DNA of 5,994 nt from an uncultured Porphyromonas sp. (GTDB taxonomy: Bacteria; Bacteroidota; Bacteroidia; Bacteroidales; Porphyromonadaceae), in contig CAMXXM010000091.1 of NCBI GenBank assembly GCA_947253195.1, positions 1-5,994 on the forward strand, in the 5' to 3' direction. Below are positions 4,490 to 5,994 of this stretch, piece by piece. Each line of letters starts with the position of its first letter. The first letter of the stretch is position 1. The notes below the pieces were generated by a model. The model worked only from the letters and a program-made list of their open reading frames with translations, was not told the origin of the DNA and ran no database searches. The position numbers and the translations under genes were made by a program.

Positions 4490-5994
4490 TCAGAGCGTGC
4501 GGGGGAGATAGAGGGTCTTGGTCTCGTCGTTGTAGACAGTGGCGATGGGCAGCTCCCTCTGCTTGCCGTCCACGGTGTATAGGGTCGAGAAGGCCGGGAT
4601 CACGTAGGTGTGACCGCCCTTCTTCACCGTCAGCACCATATCCTCGGCGCGGTCGCCCTTGAGGGTCATCTTGCACCCTGCAAAGACCTCCGTATGGGGT
4701 GCGAAGTACTTATCCGACAGCTCCTTCATCGTCTGTGGCATCGCCGTCAGCGTGCGGAGGTAGTCGTGGAGCTGGAGGTTGGTATTGAAGCCGACGAGGC
4801 GCTTCTCAAAGTCGGGGTGGTAGCAGCCGAGGAAGACCTCCTCACCGGTATGCCCGTGGGTGGTGAAGACGATGTAGGTCATATCGGTGTAGGCGCGGCA
4901 GATGTAACCTGCGAGCGAGGAGGCGTAGAGCGACTTGAGGTGGTCGATGAGGTCGGCGGAGAGGTAGTCGGAGAGCTGTACCTTCTTCCTCACCTCAGCC
5001 GGCTGAGTGGCAGCAGTTCGGCTGTCCACCTCGTACCGGCGGAGTGCGCGGACGATCGGCAACTGGTCTGCGGGGAGCTCGCGAGTGGTCACCTCCTCCC
5101 AGATCATCTCGATCTCCTCCTCCGGATTGTCGATCAGGCACTCGGCGAGGCCGGAGGCGGTGAGCTTGATGTCCGTGATGGGACCGAAGAGCTTGGATGC
5201 GGGTGTCTCTGCGTACGTGTGACCGAGGTTGTCGGTCCCGAGGGAGATGCCGCTATTGCCGTGGTCGGCGGTCATCAGGACGACTGTGTTGCCATCCTTC
5301 TTGGCAAAGTCGATCGCAGCCTTGACCGCGCGATCAAAGCCGAGGAACTCGGTTGCCATGCCGACAGGGTCATTGGCGTGAGCTGCCCAGTCCACCTTGG
5401 ATCCCTCGATCATCAGGACGAAGCCCTTGTCGTTATTCGTGTCCAAGATCCGGAGGGCACTCTTTGTCATCTCCTCCAGCGAGGGCATCACGGCGGGATC
5501 CCGGTCAATGTCAAAGGGCATGTCCATCGGAGCAAAGAGTCCCCAGACTCTCTCGCCCTGATAGTCAAGCGCCGCTTTGCCCGGGTCCGTGAAGACGCTC
5601 CAGCCGCGCTCCTCGAGGTACTTGCGATACTCCGGCTTCATGAGGGAGGCACCGCCACCGTAGAGGACGTCGATCTGATTGTGCACCATCTGGGGGACGA
5701 TCCACGAGTACTTGTTCCTCTTATATGATGAGGAGGTGCAGTCGGCGGGGGTGGCGTGGGGAAACTCGCACGTCACCACGATGCCGGTCTTACGTCCCTG
5801 CTCCATACGGAGTGCCTGCCAGAGCGGCACGAGGGGACGTCTCTGCCACAGCGAGTCGTAGGGGAGGAGGTCCGCCTCACCGTGGAGGACAGGATAGGTG
5901 CTCACCTGACCGGCAAGGCCCGGCACACCATTCATATAGGTACTGGTGGTGGGGGCGGAGTCGCCGATGGGCGAGTCGGAGCAGTAGGTGAGGA
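4490..5994 (-). CDS. Alkaline phosphatase (PhoA superfamily), N-terminus cut by right window edge
   Basis: The open frame runs off the right edge; 500 residues are visible. An internal ATG at 5933-5935 is not the start, because the frame upstream of it encodes the catalytic motif GDSAPTTSTY, with the nucleophile serine at 5957-5959. Numbering visible residues from the edge, the other metal-site motifs are EGSKVDWAAHAND (196-208; Glu196, Asp201, His205), TADHGN (241-246; Asp243, His244) and HGHTGEEV (379-386; His381). FPHATPA (77-83) places His at the E. coli Asp153 position, and DW (201-202) places Trp at Lys328; R92 in KRNKY is the likely phosphate-binding arginine. The His/Trp pair is the arrangement known from the Antarctic TAB5 enzyme. 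The family hydrolyses phosphate monoesters in the periplasm using two zincs and a magnesium. The signal peptide would lie outside the window. The insert between TADHGN and HGHTG is long (about 130 residues). A strong hairpin follows the stop codon. Confidence 0.93.
   Translation of the reverse strand, partial: LTYCSDSPIGDSAPTTSTYMNGVPGLAGQVSTYPVLHGEADLLPYDSLWQRRPLVPLWQALRMEQGRKTGIVVTCEFPHATPADCTSSSYKRNKYSWIVPQMVHNQIDVLYGGGASLMKPEYRKYLEERGWSVFTDPGKAALDYQGERVWGLFAPMDMPFDIDRDPAVMPSLEEMTKSALRILDTNNDKGFVLMIEGSKVDWAAHANDPVGMATEFLGFDRAVKAAIDFAKKDGNTVVLMTADHGNSGISLGTDNLGHTYAETPASKLFGPITDIKLTASGLAECLIDNPEEEIEMIWEEVTTRELPADQLPIVRALRRYEVDSRTAATQPAEVRKKVQLSDYLSADLIDHLKSLYASSLAGYICRAYTDMTYIVFTTHGHTGEEVFLGCYHPDFEKRLVGFNTNLQLHDYLRTLTAMPQTMKELSDKYFAPHTEVFAGCKMTLKGDRAEDMVLTVKKGGHTYVIPAFSTLYTVDGKQRELPIATVYNDETKTLYLPRTL

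Noticed and set aside
4610..5728. Plus-strand open frame of 372 codons opposite the alkaline phosphatase gene
   Set aside because: It lies wholly antisense to a gene with intact catalytic motifs, shows no recognisable domain, and long antisense frames are expected in GC-rich coding DNA.
5933..5935. ATG as the start of the alkaline phosphatase
   Set aside because: The frame stays open upstream and encodes the catalytic GDSAP motif, so the true start is beyond the window.

Overview
The window reads as a GC-rich chromosomal segment from a member of the Bacteroidetes, most likely Bacteroidales and possibly Porphyromonas-like. Three things support this. Every gene is on the minus strand and has its best-known relatives in that group. 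Exact copies of the Bacteroidetes -7 promoter element (TAnnTTTG) lie upstream of three transcription units. Shine-Dalgarno sequences are weak or absent. The species call is inference. No mobile elements, CRISPR arrays, tRNAs or rRNAs are visible, and no stretch longer than about 170 bases lacks a gene.

Reading right to left, in the direction of transcription: the window opens inside an alkaline phosphatase (cut at the right edge, catalytic serine just inside). It ends at 4490 and is followed by a hairpin with a perfect 16-bp stem at 4429-4469. A three-gene unit follows (4322 to 2403), with overlaps of 8 and 4 bases. Its first two genes look like diverged paralogues with a bifunctional-nuclease-like (DUF151) domain and a UVR-like C-terminal helix pair. 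The third encodes a zinc ribbon joined to an FHA domain. After a 92-base gap carrying a -7 element comes manC (mannose-1-phosphate guanylyltransferase), whose stop codon overlaps the GTG start of radC. A hairpin spans the radC stop. A further -7 element then precedes the start of a heavy-metal P1B-type ATPase, which runs off the left edge.

The alkaline phosphatase, manC, radC and ATPase genes are ordinary housekeeping or envelope functions with no obvious shared pathway. The most interesting part is the three-gene unit. The two nuclease-like paralogues have lost the family's best-conserved signature residues, and the FHA protein has aspartate where the phosphate-contacting serine normally sits. 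This suggests an adaptor or regulatory set rather than enzymes, but that is inference from sequence inspection alone.
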